Part shown: piece after piece, positions 33,721 to 46,200 of the stretch | Position numbering within the stretch: the first letter of the stretch is position 1 | Layout of the letters: each line of letters begins with the position of its first letter | From: Bryoerythrophyllum caledonicum | Lineage: Eukaryota > Streptophyta > Bryopsida > Pottiales > Pottiaceae | Reading direction: 5' to 3' | Assembly: GCA_963971425.1 (NCBI GenBank) | Contig: OZ020519.1 | Location: 15,888,028 to 15,952,027 of the forward strand | Length of the DNA: 64,000 nt | Notes under the pieces: generated by a model | Databases searched by the model: none | Seen by the model: the letters and a program-made list of their open reading frames with translations, nothing else | Told to the model about the DNA's origin: nothing | Translations under genes and position numbers: made by a program

Positions 33721-34216
33721 GCAAATTATCCCTCCCTTGTCGCTCTGTCCAAATTGAGCCGTCTCTCCCAACTCAAAGGAGTTTAGGAAACATAGCACGC
33801 TCCATGTTCGAGCAGCCCCCTATGATGCGTGCGGATGAGTACAAGGTCTAGCTCGGCAGAAACAAGAATCAATGACTCATAGAAAGGAAGATCAAAACTA
33901 AGCACAACGTAATTGCAAGCACGATTCCACACAATCTAAGTATAAACGACTTAAAACAAATGCACAAAAGCAACATCCTAGGACCTATAAAGCACGTATC
34001 TAGAGAGTGGAGTATGAATTCTGACACACCAAAAGCAACCTAAAACAAACGCGTAGATTCAGAAGCGTGTATTGTATAGAAGCGTGCAACCTAAGACAAA
34101 CGCGCAGATTCAGACACATCAAAAGCAACGCCGTAGGACCTATTTGGCACAGATCTACAAAATGGATTATGAATTCTGAGAATTTCTTAAAGCGCCATTT
34201 GCAAGTGACCGCGCCT

Positions 34217-34785
34217 ACAGGCTCCCACGACGCCATGATCTCCATCGTAAAGTACCCCATATCCACCAAAACTAAACCTCGCACTCGGGATTTTCACAAG
34301 CAACAAATGCACTGGACTCTAGATTGAAAGCGATCAGTAGAGTGGTTGGTGGCTCATAAAGATGCCAAACGCTGAAAGCAGGAAGCGAGCATCTAAGAGA
34401 GAATCATTAGGCGAGAGCAGCTTCGCAAGGTGCAGTGAGGGAGGTCAGGAGACAAGTGAGAGGAGGACAACACGCTTTGGCTCCATCGCCACGACAACGG
34501 TAACAAGGTCAGGCGATTACTAAACCTGGATCCGGCGCAAGAGGTGGCAAATCCCCATATTAAAGAAAGGGGGAGTGCATGACTATCAGATGTTGAATGT
34601 CGCTCTTTGGCGCGCCTAGATGTAGACTTCCTCAAAAGACTGCAAAGACGCGACGGCCGGCCATGTTGCACCGCTGCCAGTCAGTTCAAGTTTGTCCAAC
34701 CTGAAACCCATGCATCGCCATCAGGCACCCGTCACATGTCCCATACCTAGCATTTGGCTATTATTTTAAAAATTCCCCTTTATTT
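34217..34785. repeat. Near-identical tract shared with copy C
   Basis: Over about 570 bp this matches 56837-57404 with only a handful of differences, whereas the 100 bp just before (34120-34216) differs at roughly a quarter of positions. A minus-strand frame of 92 codons (34393-34671) is present in both copies but has no recognisable domain, so it is not evidence of coding on its own. Confidence 0.75.
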
Positions 34786-36085
34786 AACAAAGGCCCATTG
34801 AACACGTCATTTTATTTTTTTGCTTTTAGGCCACATGTTGCCAAAAAAAAAAGCTATGGTGTTTAGTATGACCTCTAAAAAGGTTTATACCTCATTCCAA
34901 AGGCTAATATCTTTCAATCAGTGTTGTCAAACTGTCTATGTAGTACATGATTAGATATGTAAAAAAATGTGTTTATTTGCATTTCATCTTGAATGCATTG
35001 AAATTGGCAATTTTCAATGAGTTTGGGAGCTAAAATATCAAAGAAATTAGGGATTAAATTAGTCTTGTGATGTCTCATCTTAGAGAGGCAATTTTGGGGT
35101 GGTTTTGGTGAAACATAGTCTATATGCATTAAGGGTCAATCATGTCATAGAACTTGTAATAAACTTTGTGTAAAAAGTTCTCATTTTTTATGATATCACA
35201 TGAAATAAAAGGAATGCTAATTAGAATTGGTCATCTCCATTTGTTCCCGACAGGACATTTGTATAACAAGTGACATGGAGTGTAGACCAAGAACAGAATC
35301 TAACAGATTGAGGATAAGAACCCAGATGAGATGTGCACTTAAAGAATCGTATTCAGAGAAGGCATTGGATGGTGCACGGCATTCTAAAGTATGTAAGAAT
35401 GTAACAGGAGAAAAGTATGTATCATATGAGTGTTTTCCATGTCACAGGTGAGATGATCAAATTTCCCCTTTTTTCATGGGGCCATTCAACATCGACCAAT
35501 GACCTGTATCACTTCAGATGGAATTTTACTGTGTTTCTGGGTGAAAAAACCAGAGTTAAAATTGCAAAAAGAAACATGAGGCACATACAGAAATGTGCCA
35601 AACCAGCCACATTGTACTCAACCCTAAACAACACCAATTGGTGTCAATGCAGGCAAAGGCTTCAGTCTTGCTTTTCTCTGAACTAGCCAATCAAGCCCTA
35701 ATGGACCAAGTGCATGATTGGAGAACAAATTCTTTCACTTTGACTTCAATTACCTTCCAATCCAGTTCATCAAAATTCACAATTTTTTACCACATCATCT
35801 CATATAAGATTTAAGGGATACGTCAAGAAATTGAAGGGTGCTTCAGCACAATTACAAGCACACAGTAGGCAATGAATAATCCCCTCTTGCCTCGGAGCTA
35901 TGAAACTCTCCACTCCCATAAGCGGTAAGAGCAAGCTGCTTCACTTCTGAGATGACGGAAGAGATCACATGCTCAACCAAGCACAACGATGTTCGTTCCG
36001 GGAACGAACGAAATATTCTCAAACACCTGTGCAAAAACATCAAACAGCATTTGGAGTAGATTCAGCCAGCTGATGATCCGCCACG

Positions 36086-36321
36086 CCGCTTCTCTTGTTG
36101 AGCTCTTTTATAACCATATCCCAATCTTTTATAGCCATGTCCCAATCTGATTCAGGAAAAAAAAACACAGCAGTCAATACTCTATAATGTCCAAAATAGG
36201 TGGCCGCTTCTCTTGTTGAGCTCTTTTATAACCATATCCCAATCTTTTATAGCCATGTCCCAATCTGATTCAGGAAAAAAAAAACACAGCAGTCAGTACT
36301 CTATAATGTCCAAAATAGGTG
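36086..36321. repeat. 118-bp tandem duplication in copy B
   Basis: The segment starting CCGCTTCTCTTGTTGAG at 36086 is repeated at 36204 with period 118 bp, differing mainly in the length of an A run. Copies A and C have a single unit. Confidence 0.85.
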
Positions 36322-36681
36322 GTACTGTTAGCAAATCTAAGAAAGGAAAAAGAAGGATGAAATCTGGCATAAATAAAGTGTATCTTCGAGGATAGACACT
36401 CTGAAAATCAGGTGAATGTATATGAATTAGTAGATAGAACTAAAGCATGGCAAGAGTAGACACTCTAAACCTAAGACAGGTAGAAAAAACTCATTGTTCG
36501 AAACAAGCATTTTCCAACAGAGGAGGATCACTCCACCACCACAACCAAAGCAAGTCCTCTGCAGAGAAAGCACATCCACATCCACCGAAAACAACAGAAT
36601 CCTTACTCCATTCATATACATTTAAAGGTCCATGCATTCATGATTCCTCACCTTTGTCTTCGACCGAGGGACAGTCCTTAA

Positions 36682-38327
36682 CCCCTAAAGTTCCTTGACA
36701 ATTTCTGTCAAAAACTAGTCGAAAACTGCCATTGTCAAACATGGCCGCAATAATCACATTTTTGAGAAGAATTCTCAACTTTTAACCGTAAGATCTTAAA
36801 AACGACTAATGTATAATAATCCTGTAAAATTATGGTTGCAATCCACCACACGGATGTGAAGATTATAGTGTTAAAAGTGCAAGAAATAGTTTTATTTCCC
36901 TCTTGCCCGGAAAGTCAACTCACTTTAACTAAGCATATCTTCTAGTATTTACACTACATTGTGTTGGAGACCATTACCAATGCAAAGAATATGATGTTAG
37001 CTAAGTGTGTGCAAAATTTGAGGTCATATTGAGGGGTACATCATGCTCAAATAAATACTTTAGTGAAAGGGGGTATAAAACAATGCAAATTACTACAAAT
37101 GAAGTGACAAATTATTTGCTACCTACAAATTTACAAATTCGGAAATCCATATAGTTGAAATGTGGAATTTAGTTTTTTACTTATTTTAGAGAAAAAATTC
37201 TAAAACGGGTAAAATATCTAATTTTAGTGAATTTATTGCATTATTCAAATATTTTAGGTGAGGGCAAGGCTTCAAAATGGGGACCCTTCAAGAAATGAAG
37301 GGCCACGTCATTCACCCACTCCCCTGTGCGGGACCCGCGCAGCTCCTCGGGGGTGGCCCACCACTACAGGACGACGTTTTTTTTTTTTTTTTGACACATG
37401 CCATCTTTTTCATTACCCGGGCCCCGCGCTAGCCCCTGCCATGAGCTGCCGAGCCCGCCGCAAGGCATTTTCTGCTATTTTTTTTAATTTCTATTTATCC
37501 CTTTTCTTGGAATTCGTGGGGTCTTCCCTTCCACCATTCTTCCCCTTGATTTGGGCTGCCCCACCCTCCCTCCACCCTTTGAGCCCCTACTTACTGCCCC
37601 TCTTTCACACATGTGTTTCATTGGTTCCCAGGGGTGCCTTGACTGCCCAGCGTCCCCACTTTTGAGAATAGGTGGTACTAACTTTCAAACCATAAATCCA
37701 AAAAATATTTAAAATACCTCCACGAAGCTCTTATCAGGGGCGATCTAGAATAAAAAAATTTTAAAAAATGATTTTTTTTTCGAATTTTAGGAACCTGCCC
37801 AAAATTAGAAATCCCCCGAAGGAGACTCTGGTCCTTTAGAGCATCTCCACCCTGCCACAACATTCCACCAAAGAGGATAGTTTGTCATGGCGAAGTGGAG
37901 GGCAACCCCCACAGCAGGCCCCAGAACGGGGGAGCGGGGCAGGGATTCCCCGGGACAGGGCCCTGTCGACGGGGAGCTACAGCACTTCCCCGGGGCCCCA
38001 ATTTATTCCACCTGGTGGCCACCCACTCAAAGCCTGCCACGTCGCATGCCGTGAGTGGCCCAGTCGGAAATTTTATTTTCTTATTTTATTTTTTTGAAAA
38101 ACAAAAAAAGACACTAGAAAAAAAATTAGAAATTATTTATTAAAAAAAATTATGTTTTTTTTTTAAATCTTTAAATTTTTTAAATTTTTGTTTTTTTGCT
38201 GCTAGCCGCACCCTCGCCGCAGGTGCGGGGAGAGGAGGATAACTCCTCCCCCGTCCTCTTCCTCCCACAGGGTAATCTCCATTTGGCGTGGGAGTTTCCC
38301 CGCCAGGGGTGGAGATGCTCTTAGGGG
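36682..38327. mobile_element. piggyBac-like element interrupting the copy B gene
   Basis: TTAA flanks lie at 36678-36681 and 38328-38331. The ends are CCCCTAAAG on the left and TTAGGGG on the right. The same site in copies A and C is uninterrupted (ACAGTCCTTTATG and close variants), which proves insertion. The right end near 37826 (GGTCCTTTA) matches the element at 666-1471. A second element is nested within its last few bases. The interior shares a C-rich block with 51150-51560. No transposase frame was found. Confidence 0.8.
37839..38320. mobile_element. PIF/Harbinger-like element nested in piggyBac-like DNA
   Basis: Terminal inverted repeats start GAGCATCTCCACCC at both ends, and a three-base target duplication TTA lies at 37836-37838 and 38321-38323. 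TTA duplication with this terminal sequence is typical of PIF/Harbinger-type MITEs in plants. At 482 bp it has no transposase. Confidence 0.82.
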
Positions 38328-39369
38328 TTAATGTTGTCATGCTCAGAACCAAGGGGCTGCGCCACGCTCTCGAGAATCCTCTCGTCAAAATCCCTTCCCA
38401 TGTTGAACCCAAACGCTGCAACAGATGCACCCTGAGAGCTAGAAGCCAACTGAACGATCATCGCCATGCCATCGGAATCCTCTTCGAAGGGCATTTTACA
38501 CTCCTCGAGAGGAGAAGAAGAATCCGCGGCAATCTCGACTGCAGGGCGGGGCGGACGAGGTGCGGCCCCGTGTGCAGGGCGGGGCGGAACAAGTGCGGCC
38601 TCGTGTACAAGGCGGGGCGGAACGGGTGCTACCTCCTCGTCCGCAATCCTGAGGAACCTGTTTCCCATCGCAATAAAGTCGGGGCTATCGATCACGTCCA
38701 TCACCTCTTTTATAAAAGCTGCTCCCTCGTCACCGAAGTCCCTGCCAGCGATGGCTCGCACGTAGTCGGAGCGCTCCTCCGGGGTTGTGCGCTCCAGCGA
38801 CTCGAGAGGCGGAAAAGTGAACGGCACCTCGACTCCATAGTGGCAACGCTCCTTGCCGCAGTAGTGAAAGATCGCGTCCGCGACAAGCTTGGCAAACCCC
38901 GGGTGACGGATCCTGCCCTTCCAGAACTTTTTTTTCCAATTTTGAGGACGGATTTCGACGTAGCAGGATTGCCCATTGCGAGCATATCGGACTCCTGGCC
39001 CCAGTGGTTCTCCACTGCCAAACCTAAAAACTGAAAATGTTCAAAAAGAATTCGATCCGGACGTTACATGCTTCTCAGATCTTCGCAGAACCAATTGAAG
39101 ATAGAGGGTACTACTATAATTTCCACCTAAAATCAAAATAGTTGTACATAATCGCCACATATTAGCACCTCACATTTGAAACAATCGACAAGTCTGGGGT
39201 AAGCTTCCACTACTTCACAGATACAATCCTGGTGGTACTTGTCTTTAAAAAATGTAAAACTTCTACTAAAGCAACTCCTAAGACAACCAAGAAAACTCCG
39301 GTTCAAGAAAACTCACGGCGGGCCCGCATAACGCTCGAGGTCGTCCTTACACTCACGCTGGTGGTTCAT
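38321..39369 (-). CDS. AP2/ERF-like domain gene, copy B (end altered)
   Basis: Exon 1 is 39317-39369 (one codon longer than copy A) and exon 2 is 38321-39014, with the same donor GTGAGT, the same acceptor TTTGGCAG and the same phase. The AP2-like region is almost identical to copy A (GPGVRYA, YVEIRPQ, FHYCGKERCHYG, FTFPPLESLER). The Pro/Arg repeat region and acidic segment differ by substitutions. The last residues are provided by the piggyBac-like insertion. After GSEHDNI the frame reads NP and stops, so the KDCPS...EES tail of copies A and C is lost. The predicted product is 248 residues. Whether the shortened protein works is unknown; I treat it as a gene with a transposon-altered end. Confidence 0.55.
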
Positions 39370-39725
39370 GTCCGGGCAAACTTCGTCACGCGGCGCACTA
39401 CACTTGGCGAAGCTTAAACTCCTTGGCAACAACTATCTAATGTATCTCGTTCACAACCCGTCCGCCGGATGCTCTCGGGAAGCGTAGCTCATACACACAC
39501 TCGTGGACGACGCTAGAGCCCGGTTTTCCCATTCTCAAAACATGTACAGTCTCTAGCGATGGATTTCTCTGAATGTTTCGGTGCTAGAAACTGAGAACTG
39601 GAAGCAGGAGACGGCCTCGGCCGCCGAGATGCTACACACGTGTAGAAGGATGTTAGTATTCTCTGTCCATAACATACATTAGTCACTATTTCATCCTCGG
39701 TCCCCATTGGACCGCTTCTAGTGTA

Positions 39726-41447
39726 CAGTACCCGGAAGAAATGTTGCGGGATTTTTACTTTACTCCAATTACACTAGATTGCAGATATTGAACTTCAAGT
39801 GACCACTAGGAGTTCAATTTGTGAGCAATTGCCTTGGGATTTTCACCTATTTGTAGGACTAAGAGTAATGTTGTGAAAAGTAACTTGTATGTGGATAATT
39901 ATCTAAAAAACCCATGTAAAGTTATAGTTCTCCATTGCCCTATCCAAACTGTGTCCACACGTTTTTCATGCACCGGCTTGCATTGGACCTCATTGCGGCA
40001 TGACAATGTTTTGGATCACTGTTTTTTAAGAAGATATGTATGTGATATTGTGTTGTGATTGCATTGTAAGTTGTGGGGGTAACTTTTGACATGATTGTAT
40101 ATGAATTTGTGACTTGGTTTAGAGTGAGGTGTATTATTTTTGTTGAAACAAGTTTGTTTGGTGTTGCGGGTAGGTTGAGTGGCATAATCTGTTGAGAAAG
40201 ATGAAGACTAGAGCGTTGACAGATGCTGAGAAAGGAGAAGTGGTTGGAATGCATAAAGGTGGAATGAGAGGTGCGCAGATAGCAAGAGAGTTAGGGATGC
40301 CATCTTCCACTGTTTATGGTGTTTTAGGAAGTTTCAAGAAACGAGGAACTGTAGTGTCACCAAAGTCACCGGGTAGGCCTCGAAAGTTTACACAGCGTAG
40401 ACTGAGACACTTAGAATGCCTCCTTAATAATGATCGTTGTTCATCACTCACAGAGATTACAAATCAGATGGCAAGTATTGCACATGTTAGTACTCATATT
40501 GTAAGGAACGCTTTGAAAACCCTTGGTTACAGAAACCGTGTTGCAGCAAAAAAACCTTTTTCTCAATGAGAAGCACAAAGCAGATAGGCTAGAATTTGCT
40601 AGAAAGTATAAAAACTGGAGTGAGGAAGATTGGAAGAAGGTTATCAGGACCGATGAATCATCTTTTGAAATTGGAAGGAATTCTAGACAAATTAGAGTGT
40701 GGCGAAAGGCATATGAGAGATATTCATCTAAATGTCTAGCACCTATTTTAAAGTCCGGACGTACTTCAGTGATGGTTTGGGGTGCTTTTAGTGGCTTTGA
40801 TAAGTCTCCTTCAGTAATCATACCTCCACATAGTAGAAGTGCAAGCGATTTTGTTGATCTTATTTACAAAGGCACTTTAAGTGGGTTTTATTTTCTCCAT
40901 GATCATTGAGAAGACATTATACTTATGGAGGATGGCGCTCCGGTTCACTGCAGCAAGTTGCCAGAGTTGTGGAGAGAAGCTCATGGCATAAAGAAGTTGA
41001 AATGGCCAACCAACTCTCTAGATCTAAACCCAATAGAGAACTTATGGAAGATAGTGAAAGACAGAGTTCAGAGTACATCCCGGCCACACAATAAAGAATA
41101 ATTGGTGGAATCTCTTCATAGAGTATGAGAAGAGATACCTTTAGACATTTTGCAAACCCTTATTGCTACCATGCTTGCACGTATGAAGGAAGTAATTAGT
41201 GCAAAAGGTGGTAGTACTGGATTTTGAATACTATATAGGAGAAAGCAAATTGTGTGTTGATTTTGGATTTTTTTCTATGTAAGCAAATTTGATTATTGAA
41301 ATAGAGTCCAAAAGCTTTCAATTGCAAGTTTTTGTATAAAATTCCATGAATTTTTGAGTTTGTATGAGCTTACTAAAGTAGCTCTTTAGTACATGTTTTT
41401 GGAAAATTACTAGAAATCCCGTATCATTTCTTCCGGGTACATTACTG
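39726..41447 (+). mobile_element. Tc1-type DNA transposon in the copia LTR
   Basis: It is flanked by TA at 39724-39725 and 41448-41449. The left end starts CAGTACCCGGAAGAAATG. The right end, read in reverse, starts CAGTAATGTACCCGGAAG, so the inverted repeats match apart from a short internal difference. It contains one transposase pseudogene. Confidence 0.92.
40201..41227 (+). pseudogene. Tc1-family transposase (DD34E), inactivated
   Basis: Starts MKTRALTDAEKGEVVGMHK with a paired-type helix-turn-helix (IARELGMPSSTVYGVL), a GRPRK AT-hook and a second DNA-binding helix. The catalytic domain has the first Asp in RTDESSFEI, the second in MEDGAPVHC and the Glu in DLNPIENLW. Thirty-four residues separate the second Asp and the Glu, the DD34E spacing of Tc1. 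The frame is broken by one extra T in a T run at about 40556-40561, a TGA at about 40907-40909 and a TAA near 41092, so it is dead. DD34E elements are common in animals and protists and rare in seed plants. Confidence 0.92.
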
Positions 41448-41546
41448 TAGCGACAAGGTCACACTTGTGTATATGTGAGCCTCCTTTGCTCTTTCTCTCT
41501 CTCTCTCTCTCAATATGAACACACTCATCTGAGTGTTATTCTCACA

Positions 41547-41560
41547 TGGTATCATAGCGA
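41547..41560 (+). promoter_or_regulatory. Copia primer-binding site
   Basis: TGGTATCATAGCGA lies directly after the 5' LTR and resembles the initiator-Met tRNA primer site TGGTATCAGAGC used by many plant copia elements. Confidence 0.85.
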
Positions 41561-42217
41561 ACCTCTGATCCTTCACAATCACTCATCTGAGTGACACTTT
41601 TGCCCATCATGGCTACACTACCTATCACGAGTAATCCTACTCACACCGACAAGCTAAATGGTTGGTTCAACCGCCTCAGCTACTCCTCTGCACACACTCA
41701 CTTGACAAAGCTTAACGGCAGGTTCCACCGCCACCAACTTAGTCTAACACAGATTATATCTCGCACTTACTAATCATGTCGTTCACTGTTGATCCAAGGT
41801 TCAAATGCTAAACAAGCGAGGCAGAGTCCGCCTGACCACGGCATATAATGCATGCAAGTTGTATCGTGAACAGGTTTTTTTCCAGACTCGTCCACGCGTG
41901 CCGAGTGTAAGAAGATCTGAAGTCATTCCAGTACTGAGAAGACTCTGAGGATTGGACTTCAACCTTGAAGGTCCAAGACATGATATTTACAATAGCGTCA
42001 TATTCCCAAAAACCACAGTCAACAGTTCTGATTAACCAAGCTTGTAGCTAGTCCCCAGCAGACCTTATAGTTTGCAGAATCCAGTTTGTTTATTCCCGCT
42101 GACTACAAGTCAAAGGTCCACTTCAACGTCGTATATAGCACCTACAACACCTCTGTCTAATATCTGTGACGATGATATAGCTGATACGGTTGTTTTTTGT
42201 TATCAACTACGACAATC

Positions 42218-43236
42218 ATGGAGTCAACACTTACAAATAGAGAACTGCAGGAGAGAAGAAAGCTACGAGGAGCCAACAGCTACAGACTCTGGTCCTTTAG
42301 GGTTGAAATGACTCTATGCGGAGAACGCATCTGGCACCTCATAGAGACTGATACCAGTCTTCAAGCATTATCGTTGGATGATTCAGACGTGGGAGAATCA
42401 TCAGCTGCTATCAACACAAGCTCAGAAGAACTACGCGGGAAGAGCAAGATAAATCAAACTGCCACAATAGATCCGCAACAATCGGAGGACCAGAAGACCA
42501 AAACAATGCGAATTATTGTCTCTACAGTTAAGGACTCCATACTTCCTCACATCATGCCTCTTAGAGATCCTAGAGAGATGTGGAACAAACTCCGTACTCT
42601 CTATGAATCAACGTCGATCAATAGGAAGTTAACCCTAAAGACTCAGGTGTATAACTTGCGAATGTCTGACAAAATGAGCATCGATGATCACCTGAGAAAC
42701 ATCAGCTCCCTTGTAGCACAATTAGCAAACATCAACGTAGTTCTACCCAATGAAGAACTCGTAGAAAGAATTCTCATGAGTCTCCCAGAATCATGGTCCT
42801 TCTACTGCCAATTTATAACAGCTAGGGAAAATCAAGTTTCATACACAACATTAGAATCATTGCTTCTACAAGGAGATGAACGCAGGTCGCACTATAAGAA
42901 TCGCAACACTACTGAAGAGGCACTCTATACAAAAGGCACCTACAGACCTCGTGGAAGAGGAAACAGAGGTTGAGGTTCAGGGAGGACATTCTGCGGCCGT
43001 TCATACAACAGCGCGACTGCAAGAGGCGGCAGCAACAGCGTGGCTCGTGGCGGCAACTCGGCAGCTCGCGGCGTCCATTGCACGGCATCCGGCGGCAAAC
43101 TCGCGGCGGCGGACCTCGAGCTTGCGGCAGCACATCTACTGAAAGCAAAAATTCTAGTCAGTTCTCAGACACAGAATCATCACACTATTCTCATGATGAG
43201 GGAGTTTGTCATGAGTGTGGAAACCCCGATCACTGA
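42218..43236 (+). pseudogene. Copia Gag
   Basis: Starts MESTLTNRELQERRKLRG and carries the UBN2-type Gag region, with REMWNKLRTLYES and SLPESWSFY blocks. The first frame ends with TGA at 42971-42973 after an Arg/Gly stretch. Coding then resumes in another frame with the zinc knuckle CHECGNPDH, where a further TGA (43234-43236) sits inside the CCHC motif before its last Cys. The region at 42980-43130 is unusually rich in GCGGC-type repeats, which may have promoted slippage. At least one frameshift and two nonsense codons are present. Confidence 0.9.
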
Positions 43237-46200
43237 GCCGACACCTGCCCAATCCGCTACCACAAGAACAAACTCACGGAACTGCAAAGTGAAGGATCAA
43301 CTTGGAGGAAGAACTCACAAGCAAATATAGCAGAAGCTGAAGAAGAAGTTGAGGAGATTCAAACGAACAACGACACCGATGAAGAACATGAGGTATATGC
43401 TACTGAATTTACTACCTATCCTTCCTCCAACAACTGGTATCTAGATAGTGGTGCCACTACTCATGTCACAGGCAACAAGAATCTACTCACAGATATAAGG
43501 AGAGGACCAAATTTGCAGATTATTACTGCCAACGGACGTTCTCTCCGTGTAAACTCTCAAGGGATAGTCATTCTTCCTGGAAATAAACGGATTACCAAAG
43601 TTCTTTACATCCCTGGCCTATGCAAGAATCTCTTATCAGTAGGCAAATTTGCCGATCATGATCATTTTACGCTTTTTGGCCCAATAAATTGTTGGGTATT
43701 TCATAGGCATGATCCAAACAAGGTTATGCTACTTGGCACACGAACTCATTCCAACAGTCTATATAGACTCAACACTTCATTAGCAGGAAGGACGCACAAG
43801 CTTTCCTCATTTTCCTCACTAAACCTCGCCTCTCTCACCCCACCAGGGCTTACTGAACTATGGCACAAACAATTAGGGCATCTAAACTATCAAACAATGC
43901 ACAATTTCTCACGTCAAGGATTAGTGACAGGATTACCACCTCTGAAAAATGTTCATCCTACTTGCAAATCTTGCATCCTAGGCAAGCAACATATTCATCC
44001 TATCCCTCGACAAAGTCTCACCCAAACATCAAGACCTTTAGAACTTGTACACTCAGACCTCTGTGGGCCATTTCCACATACTTCTCTTATAGGCTCCCGT
44101 TACGTCCTAACATTTATAGATGACTACTCTAGGCGTACATGGGCATTTTTTATTTCTGCCAAGAGTGACACCTTCATAGTTTTTCAAAATTTTCAACGCA
44201 TGGTTGAAAAACAAACCTCTCTTTCTATTGCACGACTCCGTACAGAGCGTGATGGTGAATATCTGCCAACCGACTTCAACCATTACCGCACTCAACAAGG
44301 GATTACACGCCACCTGACCACTGCTCATACACCACAACAAAACGGCATCGTTGAACGGAAGAATCGTCACCTATGCGAAACCATGTGTACCTTATTTTTT
44401 GGAGCGAATTTACCGACAACACTATGGGAGGAGGCACTTCGAGCCGCCACATATATATCTAACCAAATGCCTCACCGAGCTCTCTCTATGACAACTCCCC
44501 ACGAAATATACACTGGCAACATTCCAGACATCTCACATTTACAAATCTATGGCTGTCGCGCATACATTCACCTCAAAACAGGTAACAAACTTCAACCAAA
44601 ATCCTTGGTTTCTACACTTATAGGGTATGATGACCAATCCAAGGCCTACAGATGCTTTGACCCCTCTCATACCAAAATCCTGATCTCTAGAGATCTCATG
44701 TTTGATGAAAACATTCTGGGTCTTCCCTCTCCCAATCCATCCAATGTCTCAGATTACGAGAATATAGAGGATTTTTTACTCCAACATTTTCCAACATCAT
44801 CACCTCATAATGATGATCCCAGTCGCAGAAAGCTCTAGCAACCCAGCCTTGCCTCGACGCCATCCCCTGCGAATGACAGTATGGATTTAGAACTACCCAG
44901 TTCCACGTCAGTCCAACCCCAGTCCCTCGCACCTACCCCCCGAGACCCAGATACTCACCTCACCCAATCCAGTAACCCCAGTAACCTCCCGGGTCTCCTC
45001 CAGCCAGGTATCTCCTCGGGTCTTATCACGACCTCACCTACTCCATCTACCTCCCTAGAAACCTATACCGGTTCTCAACCCAAGCAACAGACTTCTTCTT
45101 CCGGGCAGTCCTCGCGGGTTCTGGGTAGTTCAACATCACCAAGTTGTCCCTCTCTTGGCCAGTTCTCTCCGATTCCAAGCATACAGATGACGCCAAGCTC
45201 CTCTGCCGCAGCATCACCGCTGCTACTTATCACCCCACCAGCAGTATCTACCAATGATATCCATGACCAAATCAACTATGACGTCTCACAACATCCTCTA
45301 CGCCGCTCAACAAGATTCAGAAAGCAAAGCATCAAGCTAGATGACTATATTCTCTCTGTGACCCCATAAAACTTTGACATCTGCTTCACTGAAGTTGATA
45401 TCAACATCACTGGTGATAATATCACCTATCATCAAGCATCACAACACTCCAGATGGATTGATGCCATGCGCAATGAAATGAACTCCATCCACAAGAATTA
45501 CACTTGGAACCTAGTTCCTTTACCACCCAACAAACAACCAATTACAGCCAAGTGGATATACAAAACCGAACCTGCATTACCCGGAGAACCACCCCGACTC
45601 AAAGCACACCTTGTGGCTCGCAGCTTTCAGCAAAGACATGGCATTGATTTTGAAGAGGTCTTTGCTCCTGTTGTCAAATGGTCCACCACTAGGACAATTA
45701 CAGCCCGCGCAACTCAACTCGGGCATGACATTCACCATCTCAATATCAAAACCGCATTTCTATACAGAAATTTAGAAGAGGAAGTATACCTGGAACAACC
45801 ACAAGGCTTTGTAGAACCCGGCCAGGAACATCTTGTCTGCAAGTTTAAAAAGGCACTATATGGCCTAAAACAAAGCCCCAGGGCATGGTACGCATGCATC
45901 AACGCATATCTAATTTCACAAGGCTTCACACGCAGTGACAGTGACAATAATCTCTACTACAAAGGTTTAGGCGACAACAAAAACCTCTTAGTTGTCTACG
46001 TAGATGATCTATTCATCACCGGCGGTGACAAAGAAGCAATTCAATGGTTAAAACAACAACTCAAAACTGAATTTGCTATCACCGATCTTGGCATAGTCAA
46101 TAAATACTTAGGGGTAGAATTGAAGCATCTTCCAACCGGCATTTTTCTAAATCAATCCGAATATGCCATTCAAATCCTAACCGAAAGCGGTATGTTGGAA

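Larger units (their letters stand above)
39651..41546 (+). repeat. 5' LTR of copia, split by Tc1
   Basis: The LTR parts are 39651-39725 (starting TGTTAGTATTC) and 41450-41546 (ending TTCTCACA). Together they are 172 bp and correspond to the 173-bp 3' LTR. Confidence 0.9.

Noticed and set aside
34393-34671. 92-codon minus-strand ORF nearly identical at 57013-57291
   Set aside because: Conservation reflects the near-identical DNA tract as a whole. There is no domain, and synonymous and non-synonymous change cannot be separated.
37258-37665. 135-codon plus-strand ORF
   Set aside because: It lies within the piggyBac-like element and a C-rich repeat shared with 51.2 kb, where the frame is not kept.
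38288-39034. 248-codon plus-strand ORF
   Set aside because: It is antisense to the AP2-like gene copy B, whose splice sites and phase are conserved in three copies. The plus frame is a GC-rich shadow.
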